Assembly (NCBI GenBank): GCA_041557595.1
Contig: JBFFGE010000025.1
Location: forward strand, 1 to 32,748
DNA: 32,748 nt
DNA from: JAOTYV01 sp041557595
Lineage (GTDB): Bacteria > Pseudomonadota > Alphaproteobacteria > UBA8366
Direction of reading: 5' to 3'
A program made the position numbers and the translations under genes. The notes below the pieces were generated by a model that was not told the DNA's origin, made no database searches, and was given only the letters and a program-made list of their open reading frames with translations. Below, one piece after another: positions 7,035 to 14,313 of this stretch. Each line of letters opens with the position of its first letter. The stretch's first letter is position 1.

Positions 7035-9038
7035 TCAGAGTCGCTTCCTGACCGCATCCACGACCGCGTCCGCGGTGATGCCGAAATGCCCGAACAATTG
7101 TTCGGCCGGCGCCGACGCGCCGAAGCTTTGCATGCCGATCACCGCGCCGGACGGACCCACATAGCGGTCCCAGCCCATGGTAACGGCCGCTTCGATCGCG
7201 ACTTTGATCGCGGAAGATCCGAGCACGCCGTCGCGGTACGCCGCGTCCTGCGCGTCGAACAGTTCAAGGCAGGGGGCTGAAATCACGGCGGTATGAATGC
7301 CGTCCGCTTCCAGGATGTCGCGCGCCGCCAGCGCCAGGCTCACTTCCGATCCGGTGGCGATCAGGGTGGCCTGCCGGTTGCCGCCGGCCTCGGCCAGCAC
7401 GTATGCGCCGCGCGCGCACAGGTTTTCTCCGTCCTGGACGGACCGCACGCTGGGGAGACCCTGTCGGCTCAACGCGATCACCGACGGTGTCGAGTCGGCT
7501 TGCAGCGCCGCCTCCCAGCATTCGGCGGTCTCGATCGCATCGCAGGGGCGGAACACGTTGAGGTTGGGGATCGCCCGGAGGCTGGCGAGATGTTCGACCG
7601 GTTGATGGGTCGGACCGTCTTCGCCCAGCCCGATCGAATCGTGCGTCATGACGTAAACCACCCGTTGACGCATCAACGCCGACAGGCGGATCGACGGCCG
7701 GCAATAATCGGTAAAGATCAGGAATGTAGCGCCGTAGGGGATAAACCCGCCATGCAGTGCAAGGCCGTTCAGGATGGCCGCCATGGCATGTTCCCGGACG
7801 CCGAAATACAGGTACCGCCCGCCATAGTCGTCGGCGCTGACCGGCGTCATGTCCTTGGCCAGGGTCAGATTGGATCCCGTCAGATCCGCGGAACCTCCGA
7901 TCAGTTCGGGGATCGCGGCCGCCAGCGTATCGAGGGTTATCTTGGATGCCTGGCGGGTGGCGATTTTCGGCTGTTCATCGCTGAACTGCCGCTTCAGCGC
8001 GGCGACCGCCTTCGGCCAGTCGGCCGGCAATTCGCCTGCGTTGCGGCGCGCGAACTCGCGCTGCGTGGCGGCATCGGTCGATTGCAACCGATCCTGCCAT
8101 TTTGCGCGCGATTCCTTGCCGCGAGCGCCGGCGGCCCGCCAGGCGTCGAGGATATCCTGCGGAATCTCGAACGGCGCGTGCGGCCATGAAAGCGCCTTGC
8201 GGGTAGCGGCGATTTCATCGTCGCCGAGCGCCGCGCCATGGGTCGACTCCGACCCTTGTTTGTTCGGTGCGCCGTATCCGATGATCGTACGGCAGGCGAT
8301 CATCGACGGGGCGTCCGACTGCCGGGCCGCGTCGATGGCGCTCGCGATGGCGTCCGGGTCATGGCCGTCGACCGCCTGGACATGCCAACCCACCGCCGCG
8401 AAGCGCGCCGCCTGGTCGTCGCTGACCGTCAGGTCGGTCGCGCCGTCGATCGAAATCTTGTTGTCGTCGAACAGGACGATCAGCTTGTTGAGTCGCAGAT
8501 GGCCCGCCAATGAGATGGCCTCGTGGCTGATGCCTTCCATCAGGCAGCCGTCGCCGGCAAAGACGTAGGTGTAGTGGTCGACCAACGAGTCGCCGAATTG
8601 CGCAGCCATCATTCGTTCGGCCAGCGCCATCCCGACCGCATTGGCAATTCCCTGGCCGAGCGGTCCTGTCGTCGTTTCGATGCCCGCCGCGTGGCCGTAT
8701 TCGGGATGCCCCGCGGTCGCGCTTCCCAATTGCCGGAAATTCTTTAGCTGCTCGATATCCATTCCGGGATAGCCGGTGAGATAGAGCAGCGAGTACAGCA
8801 GCATCGATCCGTGTCCGTTCGACAGGACGAATCGGTCGCGATCGGTCCAATCGGGCTCGGTCGGATCGAAGGTCATGAATTTGGTGAACAACACCGTGGC
8901 GATGTCGGCCATTCCCATCGGCATGCCCGGATGCCCGGAATTTGCCCTTTGTACGGCATCCATCGACAGGAAGCGGATCGCATTGGCCATGTCGCCGTGA
9001 GCGACGCCCTGCGCGGTCGAACTATTGGCGGCTGTCAT
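7035..9038 (-). CDS. tkt: Transketolase
   Basis: Thiamine-diphosphate enzyme that moves two-carbon ketol units between sugar phosphates in the pentose phosphate and Calvin pathways. It is 667 aa, the usual length. Visible are the N-terminal ANSGHPGMPMGMAD substrate loop, the ThDP motif beginning GDGCLMEGISHEA and ending DDNKISIDG, the pyrimidine-domain FGVREHAMAAILNGLALHGG with its conserved Glu, and HDSIGLGEDGPTHQP. ATG 9038 directly follows a GTG at 9041; neither has a strong ribosome site, so the start may be one codon earlier. It heads the minus-strand tkt-gap unit and is divergent from the zauP-zapA unit. Confidence 0.97.
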   Translation of the reverse strand: MTAANSSTAQGVAHGDMANAIRFLSMDAVQRANSGHPGMPMGMADIATVLFTKFMTFDPTEPDWTDRDRFVLSNGHGSMLLYSLLYLTGYPGMDIEQLKNFRQLGSATAGHPEYGHAAGIETTTGPLGQGIANAVGMALAERMMAAQFGDSLVDHYTYVFAGDGCLMEGISHEAISLAGHLRLNKLIVLFDDNKISIDGATDLTVSDDQAARFAAVGWHVQAVDGHDPDAIASAIDAARQSDAPSMIACRTIIGYGAPNKQGSESTHGAALGDDEIAATRKALSWPHAPFEIPQDILDAWRAAGARGKESRAKWQDRLQSTDAATQREFARRNAGELPADWPKAVAALKRQFSDEQPKIATRQASKITLDTLAAAIPELIGGSADLTGSNLTLAKDMTPVSADDYGGRYLYFGVREHAMAAILNGLALHGGFIPYGATFLIFTDYCRPSIRLSALMRQRVVYVMTHDSIGLGEDGPTHQPVEHLASLRAIPNLNVFRPCDAIETAECWEAALQADSTPSVIALSRQGLPSVRSVQDGENLCARGAYVLAEAGGNRQATLIATGSEVSLALAARDILEADGIHTAVISAPCLELFDAQDAAYRDGVLGSSAIKVAIEAAVTMGWDRYVGPSGAVIGMQSFGASAPAEQLFGHFGITADAVVDAVRKRL

Positions 9039-9311
9039 CACGCGGAATCCAATTGTGAGTCGGCAAATCAGAATAAACGCGGCGCCATGCGCCTTATGCG
9101 CGGCGCACCATGCCGCTCCGCGTTGCGCCCGTCAATGGCAGAACCGCGCGGCGCGCCCGCACCGGCGCGGCGGACCCTGGCGTAAACCCAGGTAATCCCG
9201 AGACGGTGATATTTTTGCGGCCGGTTTGGGTGAATTTGTAGTGGAACCTCGGTTATCCGTGGCCTATGTTGACCTCCGAATACAAGCTCTTGATTTTCAT
9301 GTTTATATCGG

Positions 9312-9551
9312 ATGGACACAACGTCGCGCCTCCAGCAAGCACAGCAACGCCTTGAATCTGCATTGAATCGCCTCGACGCCGCGATACAGGACCGGCTCGC
9401 CAAGGGTGATCCGTCGGAGGATTTGCAGGCTTTGCAAAAGCAACTCGAGGAATCGAGGAACAGCGAAGAACGGTTGCGGGATGTAACCGAGTCGGTTGCC
9501 GGTAAGCTGGACACCGCAATCGCGCGCTTGCAGCGGGTGATCGAGTCGTGA
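9312..9551 (+). CDS. zauP: Small coiled-coil protein upstream of zapA (ZauP-like)
   Basis: A 79 aa protein that is almost entirely heptad-patterned alpha helix (RLQQAQQRLESALNRLDAAIQDRL ... LQALQKQLEESRN ... LDTAIARLQRVIES). It has no membrane segment or signal. It belongs to the DUF4164-like small coiled-coil proteins. In Caulobacter the gene directly upstream of zapA encodes ZauP, a coiled-coil partner that works with ZapA to focus the Z-ring. The same position (25 bp before zapA), size class and heptad pattern support that assignment here, though short coiled coils cannot be assigned by sequence resemblance alone. It starts at an ATG about 270 bp from the divergent tkt. Confidence 0.7.
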   Translation: MDTTSRLQQAQQRLESALNRLDAAIQDRLAKGDPSEDLQALQKQLEESRNSEERLRDVTESVAGKLDTAIARLQRVIES

Positions 9552-9576
9552 GCTTCCGCGTGGCGAAAGGCGACCG

Positions 9577-9942
9577 ATGAGCCAGATCTCCATTATGATT
9601 AACGGCCGGGACTACTCGATCGTCTGCGACGACGGACAGGAAAAGCACCTGACGCGGCTTTCGGAGTATCTCGATCGGCGTGTCACCGAACTGGTTTCGT
9701 CGGTCGGGCAAATTGGCGACGCCCGTCTCCTGTTGATGGTGGGGTTGTTGATCGCGGATGAGCTCTCCGATGCCTACGCCGAACTGGCGGTAGCCCGCGG
9801 CGAGGCAAGCGACGAGACGGTTGCCCGGATGCGGAGCAACGAAAAGACCGGATTTTCGAGCGGCGAGGACTCGGCGGCCAAAGTCCTCGAATCTTTGTCG
9901 GAGCGCGTTGAGGCTATTGCCGCCCGCCTGGAACAGGCCTAG
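9577..9942 (+). CDS. zapA: Cell division protein ZapA
   Basis: ZapA binds FtsZ and cross-links protofilaments at midcell. The 121 aa protein has the globular N-terminal domain (ISIMINGRDYSIVCDDGQEKHLTRLSEYLDRRVTEL), then GDARLLLMVGLLIADEL leading into the long C-terminal helix that forms the tetramer coiled coil (ending VLESLSERVEAIAARLEQA). The segment near residues 85-100 is low-complexity and may be a linker. The gene follows the ZauP-like gene and precedes 6S RNA and fau, an arrangement also seen in gammaproteobacteria (zapA-ssrS-ygfA). Confidence 0.93.
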   Translation: MSQISIMINGRDYSIVCDDGQEKHLTRLSEYLDRRVTELVSSVGQIGDARLLLMVGLLIADELSDAYAELAVARGEASDETVARMRSNEKTGFSSGEDSAAKVLESLSERVEAIAARLEQA

Positions 9943-9950
9943 TTATATCA

Positions 9951-10111
9951 GTGCGGTTGCTGCGCGGCGCGCGAGGTCGCGAATATCCCGGGGGCTATAC
10001 ATTGTCTAACGGGAGCTGTCCCTGTCGGGACCCTGGTCTCGGCATATGGCACCCACCTGGTAAACCAGGTCCCTTGGACATACAAGACTAACGCCCGATG
10101 CGGCGCCGCAC
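9951..10111 (+). ncRNA. ssrS: 6S RNA
   Basis: Located exactly between zapA and fau, the conserved ssrS position. Ends pair: GTGCGG (9951-9956) with CCGCAC (10106-10111). Inside is a long interrupted helix with an apical perfect hairpin ACCTGG-TAAA-CCAGGT and a GTCCC-TGTC-GGGAC hairpin on the 5' side. 6S RNA mimics an open promoter and sequesters the sigma-70 holoenzyme in stationary phase. About 160 nt, as expected. Ends were set from the closing stem and are approximate. Confidence 0.75.
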
Positions 10112-10135
10112 TCTTTCTTTCCGGGTCTGGACTCC

Positions 10136-10729
10136 ATGAACGCCGTTGGTCGTGAGAAGGCAGCCTTGCGCAAGATATTGCTTCGCCGGCGGATCGAGCT
10201 CGCAGCCGAAGCCAAGGGCGCGGGCGCGGAATTGGCCGGGCGTTTCACGCGGGGCATTCCGGTTCCGGCTGCGGCGGCGGTTTCGGTGTTCGTCCCGATC
10301 AATGGCGAGATCGATGTCGCGCCGCTGACATCCCATCTTCGCCGGGCCGGACACATGATCCTGCTGCCCGTAACGCCCGCGGCGCCCGGTGCGCTCGAAT
10401 TCCGGGTCTGGCGTGAGGGCGATGCGCTGGCGGAGCGCCCGTTCGGCACCCGCGAACCGCTGCCGGAGGCCGCGATCGGGACCCCGGATTTTCTGATCGT
10501 GCCACTGCTCGGCTTCGACCGGGCGGGCAGGCGGATCGGATATGGCGCCGGCTACTACGACCGGACGATATCCGCGTTGCGCAAGCGCGGCCCGGTGACG
10601 GCGGTCGGCGTCGCCTATGCGGGGCAGGAAGTGGCCGAAGTCCCGCACGATCAGTGGGACGAACCCCTCGACTGGATCGTCACCGAGGCCGAGGTGATCC
10701 CGGTCCTGGGGAATGTCGCCAGGACATGA
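10136..10729 (+). CDS. fau: 5-formyltetrahydrofolate cyclo-ligase
   Basis: Converts 5-formyl-THF to 5,10-methenyl-THF with ATP, returning a storage folate to the one-carbon pool. The 197 aa protein has an N-terminal KAALRKILLRRR basic helix, the VFVPINGEIDVAPL stretch, DFLIVPLLGFDRAGRRIGYGAGYYDRTI (the family signature with the glycine-rich loop, residues about 123-150), and the late AYAGQE motif. It lies directly after 6S RNA, with which it is likely co-transcribed as in E. coli (ssrS-ygfA), and 13 bp before the YmdB-family gene. Confidence 0.94.
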   Translation: MNAVGREKAALRKILLRRRIELAAEAKGAGAELAGRFTRGIPVPAAAAVSVFVPINGEIDVAPLTSHLRRAGHMILLPVTPAAPGALEFRVWREGDALAERPFGTREPLPEAAIGTPDFLIVPLLGFDRAGRRIGYGAGYYDRTISALRKRGPVTAVGVAYAGQEVAEVPHDQWDEPLDWIVTEAEVIPVLGNVART

Positions 10730-10742
10730 CGTAAGGAACGGT

Positions 10743-11558
10743 ATGAGAATCTTATTTTGCGGCGATGTCGTCGCACGGAGCGGGCGCGATGCCGTCCAAC
10801 AGCATTTGCCCACGCTGCGCCGCGACCTCGAACTCGATTTCGTCGTGGTGAACGGCGAGAATGCCGCCCATGGATTCGGTCTCACGGAAAAGATCTGCCA
10901 GGACCTGCACGCCGCCGGCGCCGATATCATTACCGGCGGCAACCATTCCTGGGATCGACCGGAAATCATTCCCTATATGGAACAGGACAAGCGCGTCCTG
11001 CGGCCGGTCAACTACCCGCCGGGCACGCCCGGTCGCGGCGTCATCGAGGTGACCGATTCGCTTGGCCGCAAGATCAAGGTCGTCAACCTCATGACGCGGT
11101 TGTTCATGGAATTGCTCGACGATCCATTCGCGGCCCTGCAACGGGAGTTGACCCCGGGGACGCCGAAGGCCGGCGGCTATGACGCGCTGATCGTCGATGT
11201 TCATGGCGAAGCGACCAGCGAAAAAATGGCCCTGGCGCATGTTGCCGACGGTCATGCGACGCTCCTGGTCGGCACGCATACCCATGTTCCGACCGCCGAC
11301 GCCCGGGTCCTGAAGGGCGGGACCGGTTACCAGACGGATGCGGGCATGTGCGGCGACTACGATTCGGTCATCGGCATGCAGGCCGCGGGTTCGATTCGAA
11401 ATTTTCAGCGCAAGTTTCCCAAGGAACGACTCAGCCCGGCCGATGGCGTGGCGACGCTATGCGGTGTGTTCGTGGAAACCGACGCGGCGACCGGGCTCGC
11501 CCGCCGCGTCGCACCGGTCCGCGTCGGCGGCTGCCTGGTCGAGGAAATACCTTCCTAG
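10743..11558 (+). CDS. YmdB-family metallophosphoesterase (TIGR00282)
   Basis: A 271 aa calcineurin-like metallophosphoesterase. The dinuclear metal site motifs are all present: MRILFCGDVV with Asp8, VVNGENAAHGFG, ITGGNHSWD, DVHGEATSEK and GTHTHVPTAD. Bacillus YmdB, the studied member, hydrolyses 2',3'-cyclic nucleotides and affects biofilm and motility; the role in alphaproteobacteria is unknown. The start at 10743 has an AAGGAA site just upstream; the longer frame from 10713 overlaps fau and is unlikely. The stop codon TAG is also the second to fourth base of the left end of a repeat element (11555), so the element may have supplied this stop and altered the last residues. The VGGCLVEEIPS C-terminus appears complete. 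Confidence 0.9.
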   Translation: MRILFCGDVVARSGRDAVQQHLPTLRRDLELDFVVVNGENAAHGFGLTEKICQDLHAAGADIITGGNHSWDRPEIIPYMEQDKRVLRPVNYPPGTPGRGVIEVTDSLGRKIKVVNLMTRLFMELLDDPFAALQRELTPGTPKAGGYDALIVDVHGEATSEKMALAHVADGHATLLVGTHTHVPTADARVLKGGTGYQTDAGMCGDYDSVIGMQAAGSIRNFQRKFPKERLSPADGVATLCGVFVETDAATGLARRVAPVRVGGCLVEEIPS

Positions 11559-11662
11559 ATCAACCTGCCTTTAAATTGGAACCAATTAAAGGCAGGTTGA
11601 TCGATTCTATAAAGATAGAGCGGCTTATGCGCGCGCAGATGGGCGCACATAAGCCGCTCTAG
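11555..11662. repeat. Dispersed two-hairpin element, copy 1
   Basis: A 108-bp element bounded by CTAG at both ends. Hairpin A (11558-11602) has arms GATCAACCTGCCTTTAA and TTAAAGGCAGGTTGATC and extends through AATTGG/CCAATT with one bulged A. Hairpin B (11617-11660) pairs AGAGCGGCTTATG with CATAAGCCGCTCT. A short AT-rich linker containing TCTATAAAGATAG joins them. A second copy is at 27935-28041. It sits between convergent genes, where it could act as a bidirectional terminator, and its left end contributes the TAG stop of the upstream gene. Its AT-rich hairpin A stands out from the GC-rich surroundings. Confidence 0.9.
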
Positions 11663-11695
11663 AACGCTGTGTTTGGCGCGCAGCGCGCGGCAAGC

Positions 11696-12109
11696 CTATG
11701 CCGACAATTTGTCCGTTTCGGACGTCAGCGTCTTCAGGATCTCGGCCGCGGCCGCGCCGACATCGTCGGTCACCTTGCGTTGGATCACCGTATCGAGCGC
11801 GTCGATGTGCGCGCGGGTCATGGCGATGGCGATGTCGCCGTCATCGGGCAATTTGAGATACGCGCAGAGCAATCCGGCAATGCGGGTGACCAGCGGAAAG
11901 CCGAAGGTGCTTCCCTGGCCGCGCATGTCATGGGCGATTCGATGAATGTCCTGCAGCCGTGCATCTTGCACTGACGCATCGCGCTCGGCTTCGGCCAGCA
12001 ACCCGCGCAGCTTGACGATGTCTTCCGCAGCCCAGCCGTTATATTGGCCGGCGAGTTCCTCGACGGCTTTCTCCGCGCGCTTGATCATGTCGGAATTAAT
12101 GACGCTCAC
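11696..12109 (-). CDS. Single-domain histidine phosphotransfer (HPt)-like protein
   Basis: A 137 aa, largely helical cytosolic protein. The RIAHDMRGQGSTFGFP stretch matches the HPt pattern in which the phospho-accepting histidine (here His60) is followed by a Lys/Arg-Gly-x-[SAG] turn. Helices before and after (AAEDIVKLRGLLAEAERD, VTRIAGLLCAYL, TRAHIDALDTVIQRKV) would complete the four-helix bundle. HPt proteins relay phosphate between receiver domains of hybrid kinases and response regulators. I chose GTG 12109 because a GAGGATT site lies 3 bp upstream; the longer frame to 12397 is untranslated-looking, and ATG 12088 is an alternative. No kinase or receiver gene is nearby. It is divergent from yebC and convergent with the YmdB-family gene. 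Confidence 0.75.
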   Translation of the reverse strand: MSVINSDMIKRAEKAVEELAGQYNGWAAEDIVKLRGLLAEAERDASVQDARLQDIHRIAHDMRGQGSTFGFPLVTRIAGLLCAYLKLPDDGDIAIAMTRAHIDALDTVIQRKVTDDVGAAAAEILKTLTSETDKLSA

Positions 12110-12214
12110 TGCAATCCTCGATTCGACGGACGGTCGATTGTTGCGTGGTCGCGCGGCACCGATCCGTCGCGCCTGACGGCGTCGTCGCCCGCATCTTGAA
12201 ATGCCAATTTTGGG

Positions 12215-12229
12215 TAAAGAATTCGTTAA
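12215..12229 (-). promoter_or_regulatory. CtrA-like half-site pair upstream of HPt gene
   Basis: Read on the minus strand, TTAA-CGAATTC-TTTA differs by one base from the alphaproteobacterial CtrA consensus TTAA-N7-TTAA. It lies about 105 bp upstream of the HPt start. One mismatch and no second site, so tentative. Confidence 0.25.
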
Positions 12230-12319
12230 ACTTGCGTCGCCGCGACCGGTCGGAGAGCCCCGCCAATGGCCCGTGTTTCGCCGCGCGGTGCCGCAAACAG
12301 CCCCGGAGAAGCCGCAAAT

Positions 12320-12350
12320 TTGACATATTGGATTGTTAGCTCTGCCTAAC
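12320..12350 (+). promoter_or_regulatory. Candidate promoter/operator for yebC-ruv-tol unit
   Basis: A consensus -35 TTGACA (12320-12325) is followed at 17 bp by a poor -10 (TGCCTA). The -10 region lies inside the inverted repeat GTTAG-CTCTGC-CTAAC (12335-12350), a layout typical of a repressed or activated promoter. About 90-115 bp upstream of yebC. Confidence 0.3.
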
Positions 12351-12437
12351 AACGGTTTATTTGCGGAGGATAACTGGTGTATAGACCCGCGTATCATTCA
12401 ACGGGTTGAGGTGCTACTCGCTAGCATTGCATACGGT

Positions 12438-13187
12438 ATGGCTGGCCATTCACAATTCAAGAACATCATGTACCGCAAAGGGGCGCAGGATAAGAAGCGC
12501 GCCAAACTCTTTGCGAAATTCGGGCGGGAACTGATGGTTGCGGCGAAAATCGGCGGCGACGATCCTGCGTCGAATCCACGGCTGCGCGCCGCGATCGCGA
12601 CCGCGCGCAGCGGCAACATGCCTAAGGACAACATGGAGCGCGCGATCAAGAAAGGTGTCGGCGGAACCGACGGCGCGGATTTCGAGGAGATCCGCTACGA
12701 AGGGTATGGGCCGGGCGGGATCGCCGTCATCGTCGAGGCGTTGTCCGACAATCGCAATCGCACGGCTTCGGAATTGCGGGCCGCGTTCAGCAAGAATGGC
12801 GGCAACCTTGCGGAGACCGGCGCCGTCAGTTTCATGTTCGACCGTATCGGCGAGATTCGCTACGGGGCCGATGTCTGCAGCGACGACGAATTCTTCGAGG
12901 CGGCGCTCGATGCCGGAGCCGAGGACGTTCGGTCGGGCGCGGACGGTCACGAAGCGAATTGCGCGGCCGACGATCTCCATGCGGTGGCGGCGGAACTTGA
13001 ATCGGCCTTCGGCGAACCCCTGTCCGCATCGCTGGTGTGGCGGCCGCAAACGACGGTGCCCGTGGACGAGGCGAGCGCACCGACGGTGCTGGCGCTGCTC
13101 GACGCGCTCGATGATAACGACGATGTACAATCGGTCTCCGCGAATTTCGAAATTTCTGAAGACGTACTGGAACGGTTGACAGCTTGA
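12438..13187 (+). CDS. yebC: YebC/PmpR-type DNA-binding protein (TACO1 family)
   Basis: A 249 aa protein of the universal YebC family. The N-terminus MAGHSQFKNIMYRKGAQDKKRAKLFAKFGRELMVAAK is the family hallmark and fixes the start at 12438; the longer frame from 12333 lacks homology-like features. Internal signatures MPKDNMERAIKKG and YEGYGPGGIAVIVEALSDNRNRTA are intact, and acidic C-terminal repeats end in NFEIS. Members act as transcription regulators in some bacteria and as translation factors that ease ribosome stalling at proline-rich stretches in others. It is directly upstream of ruvC with a TTGA stop/start overlap, the usual yebC-ruvCAB arrangement. Confidence 0.95.
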   Translation: MAGHSQFKNIMYRKGAQDKKRAKLFAKFGRELMVAAKIGGDDPASNPRLRAAIATARSGNMPKDNMERAIKKGVGGTDGADFEEIRYEGYGPGGIAVIVEALSDNRNRTASELRAAFSKNGGNLAETGAVSFMFDRIGEIRYGADVCSDDEFFEAALDAGAEDVRSGADGHEANCAADDLHAVAAELESAFGEPLSASLVWRPQTTVPVDEASAPTVLALLDALDDNDDVQSVSANFEISEDVLERLTA

Positions 13188-13711
13188 ACCACGCGAACCC
13201 GATGCGCCTGATCGGATTGGACCCTGGGCTCCGCAGCACGGGATGGGGCGTCATTGACGTGTCCGGCAATCATCTGGTGCATGTCGCCGACGGCGCCGTG
13301 GCGCCCGATCCATCGCTCTCGCTCGCCTGGCGCCTGCGGGCGCTGCATGATGGGTTGAGCGAGATTTTGGCGCGCTACACGCCGGTCGAGGCCGCCGTCG
13401 AGGAAACCTTCGTCAACAAGAATGCAGCATCGACGCTGAAGCTCGGCGAAGCGCGCGGCGTGGTGCTTCTGGCGCCCGCATTGGCGGGGCTGCCGGTCGC
13501 CGAATACTCGGCCAACCGCATCAAGAAGTCGGTGGTCGGCGTCGGCCACGCCAACAAGGATCAGGTGCAAATGATGGTCGGGCGCATACTGCCGGGATGC
13601 ACGATCAGTGGCGCGGATGCCGCCGATGCCCTGGCGGTGGCGATCTGCCACGCGCATTTCGCGGCGACCCGCAATATCTGGACGCAGCAACGCGTGGGAG
13701 GAACGGCATGA
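13184..13711 (+). CDS. ruvC: Crossover junction endodeoxyribonuclease RuvC
   Basis: Holliday-junction resolvase that nicks symmetrically at four-way junctions held by RuvA and RuvB. The four acidic catalytic residues are visible: Asp in IGLDPGLRSTGWG, Glu in AAVEETFVN, and two Asp in GADAADALAVA. The body includes the RIKKSVVGVGHANKDQVQ segment. Two starts are possible: TTG 13184, overlapping the yebC stop as TTGA with a GGAACGG upstream, or ATG 13202, which lacks a ribosome site but gives the common N-terminus MRLIGLDPG. I keep TTG because the same overlap is used by thiE and tolB here; the choice is uncertain. 175 aa from TTG. Confidence 0.93.
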   Translation: MNHANPMRLIGLDPGLRSTGWGVIDVSGNHLVHVADGAVAPDPSLSLAWRLRALHDGLSEILARYTPVEAAVEETFVNKNAASTLKLGEARGVVLLAPALAGLPVAEYSANRIKKSVVGVGHANKDQVQMMVGRILPGCTISGADAADALAVAICHAHFAATRNIWTQQRVGGTA

Positions 13712-14313
13712 TCGCCATGCTCCGCGGCCTGGTCGATCTGGTCGCCGAAGACCGCGTCGTGGTCGATGTCGGCGGCGTTGGTTACCTGGCGTTTTGTTCG
13801 TCGCGTACCCTGGCCGGCCTCCCGGGGATGGGAAAGCCCGTACGACTCTGCATCGAGACGCATGTCCGGGAAGACCACATCCACCTGTATGGGTTTCTCG
13901 AGGAAAACGAGCGCGAATGGTTTCGTCTGCTGACCACCGTACAAGGCGTTGGCGCCCGCGTCGCGCTGGCGATCCTGTCGGTGCTTTCGGCCAGCGAACT
14001 TCAGCAAGCGGTCTTCGCGCAGGACAAGACGGCGGTGTCGCGCGCCAATGGCGTCGGCCCGAAACTGGCGGGTCGCATCGTCTCGGAACTCAAGGACAAG
14101 GCCGGCCATATGGCCCTGCCGGTGCGAAAACTGGCGCTTTCCTCCGGCACGGAAGAAAGGGGCGCCGACGAGGCCGCGGTCTCTGCGCTGGTCAATCTCG
14201 GCTTCTCGCGCGTCGATGCCTTCGGCGCGGTGATGCGCGCCGGCGAGACGCTCGGTCATGAGGCGCCGGTCGATGAATTGATCCGGAGCGGACTTAAGGA
14301 GCTGGCGCAATGA
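13708..14313 (+). CDS. ruvA: Holliday junction DNA helicase subunit RuvA
   Basis: Binds the four-way junction as a tetramer and loads RuvB. The 201 aa protein starts at ATG 13708 (GGAGGAA site upstream, ATGA overlap with ruvC). It shows the OB-fold N-terminus MIAMLRGLVDLVAEDRVVVDVGGVGY, the acidic-pin region HVREDHIHLYGF, the helix-hairpin-helix stretch VQGVGARVALAILSVLS ... ANGVGPKLAGRIVSELKDK, and the C-terminal domain III (EAAVSALVNLGFSRVDAFGAV) that contacts RuvB. Confidence 0.97.
   Translation: MIAMLRGLVDLVAEDRVVVDVGGVGYLAFCSSRTLAGLPGMGKPVRLCIETHVREDHIHLYGFLEENEREWFRLLTTVQGVGARVALAILSVLSASELQQAVFAQDKTAVSRANGVGPKLAGRIVSELKDKAGHMALPVRKLALSSGTEERGADEAAVSALVNLGFSRVDAFGAVMRAGETLGHEAPVDELIRSGLKELAQ

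Larger units (their letters stand above)
12110..12437. other. 328-bp divergent intergenic region (HPt gene / yebC)
   Basis: No credible gene. It holds the start-proximal signals of both flanking genes: a CtrA-like TTAA-N7-TTTA on the minus strand (12215-12229), a TTGACA hexamer (12320-12325) and a GTTAG-N6-CTAAC inverted repeat (12335-12350) toward yebC. The stretch 12195-12235 is AT-rich compared with the rest. Confidence 0.6.

Noticed and set aside
9042..9311. Divergent tkt / zauP spacer as a riboswitch or promoter site
   Set aside because: GC-rich stretches and a TTGACC are present, but no paired core or -10 element could be supported; left as plain intergenic DNA.
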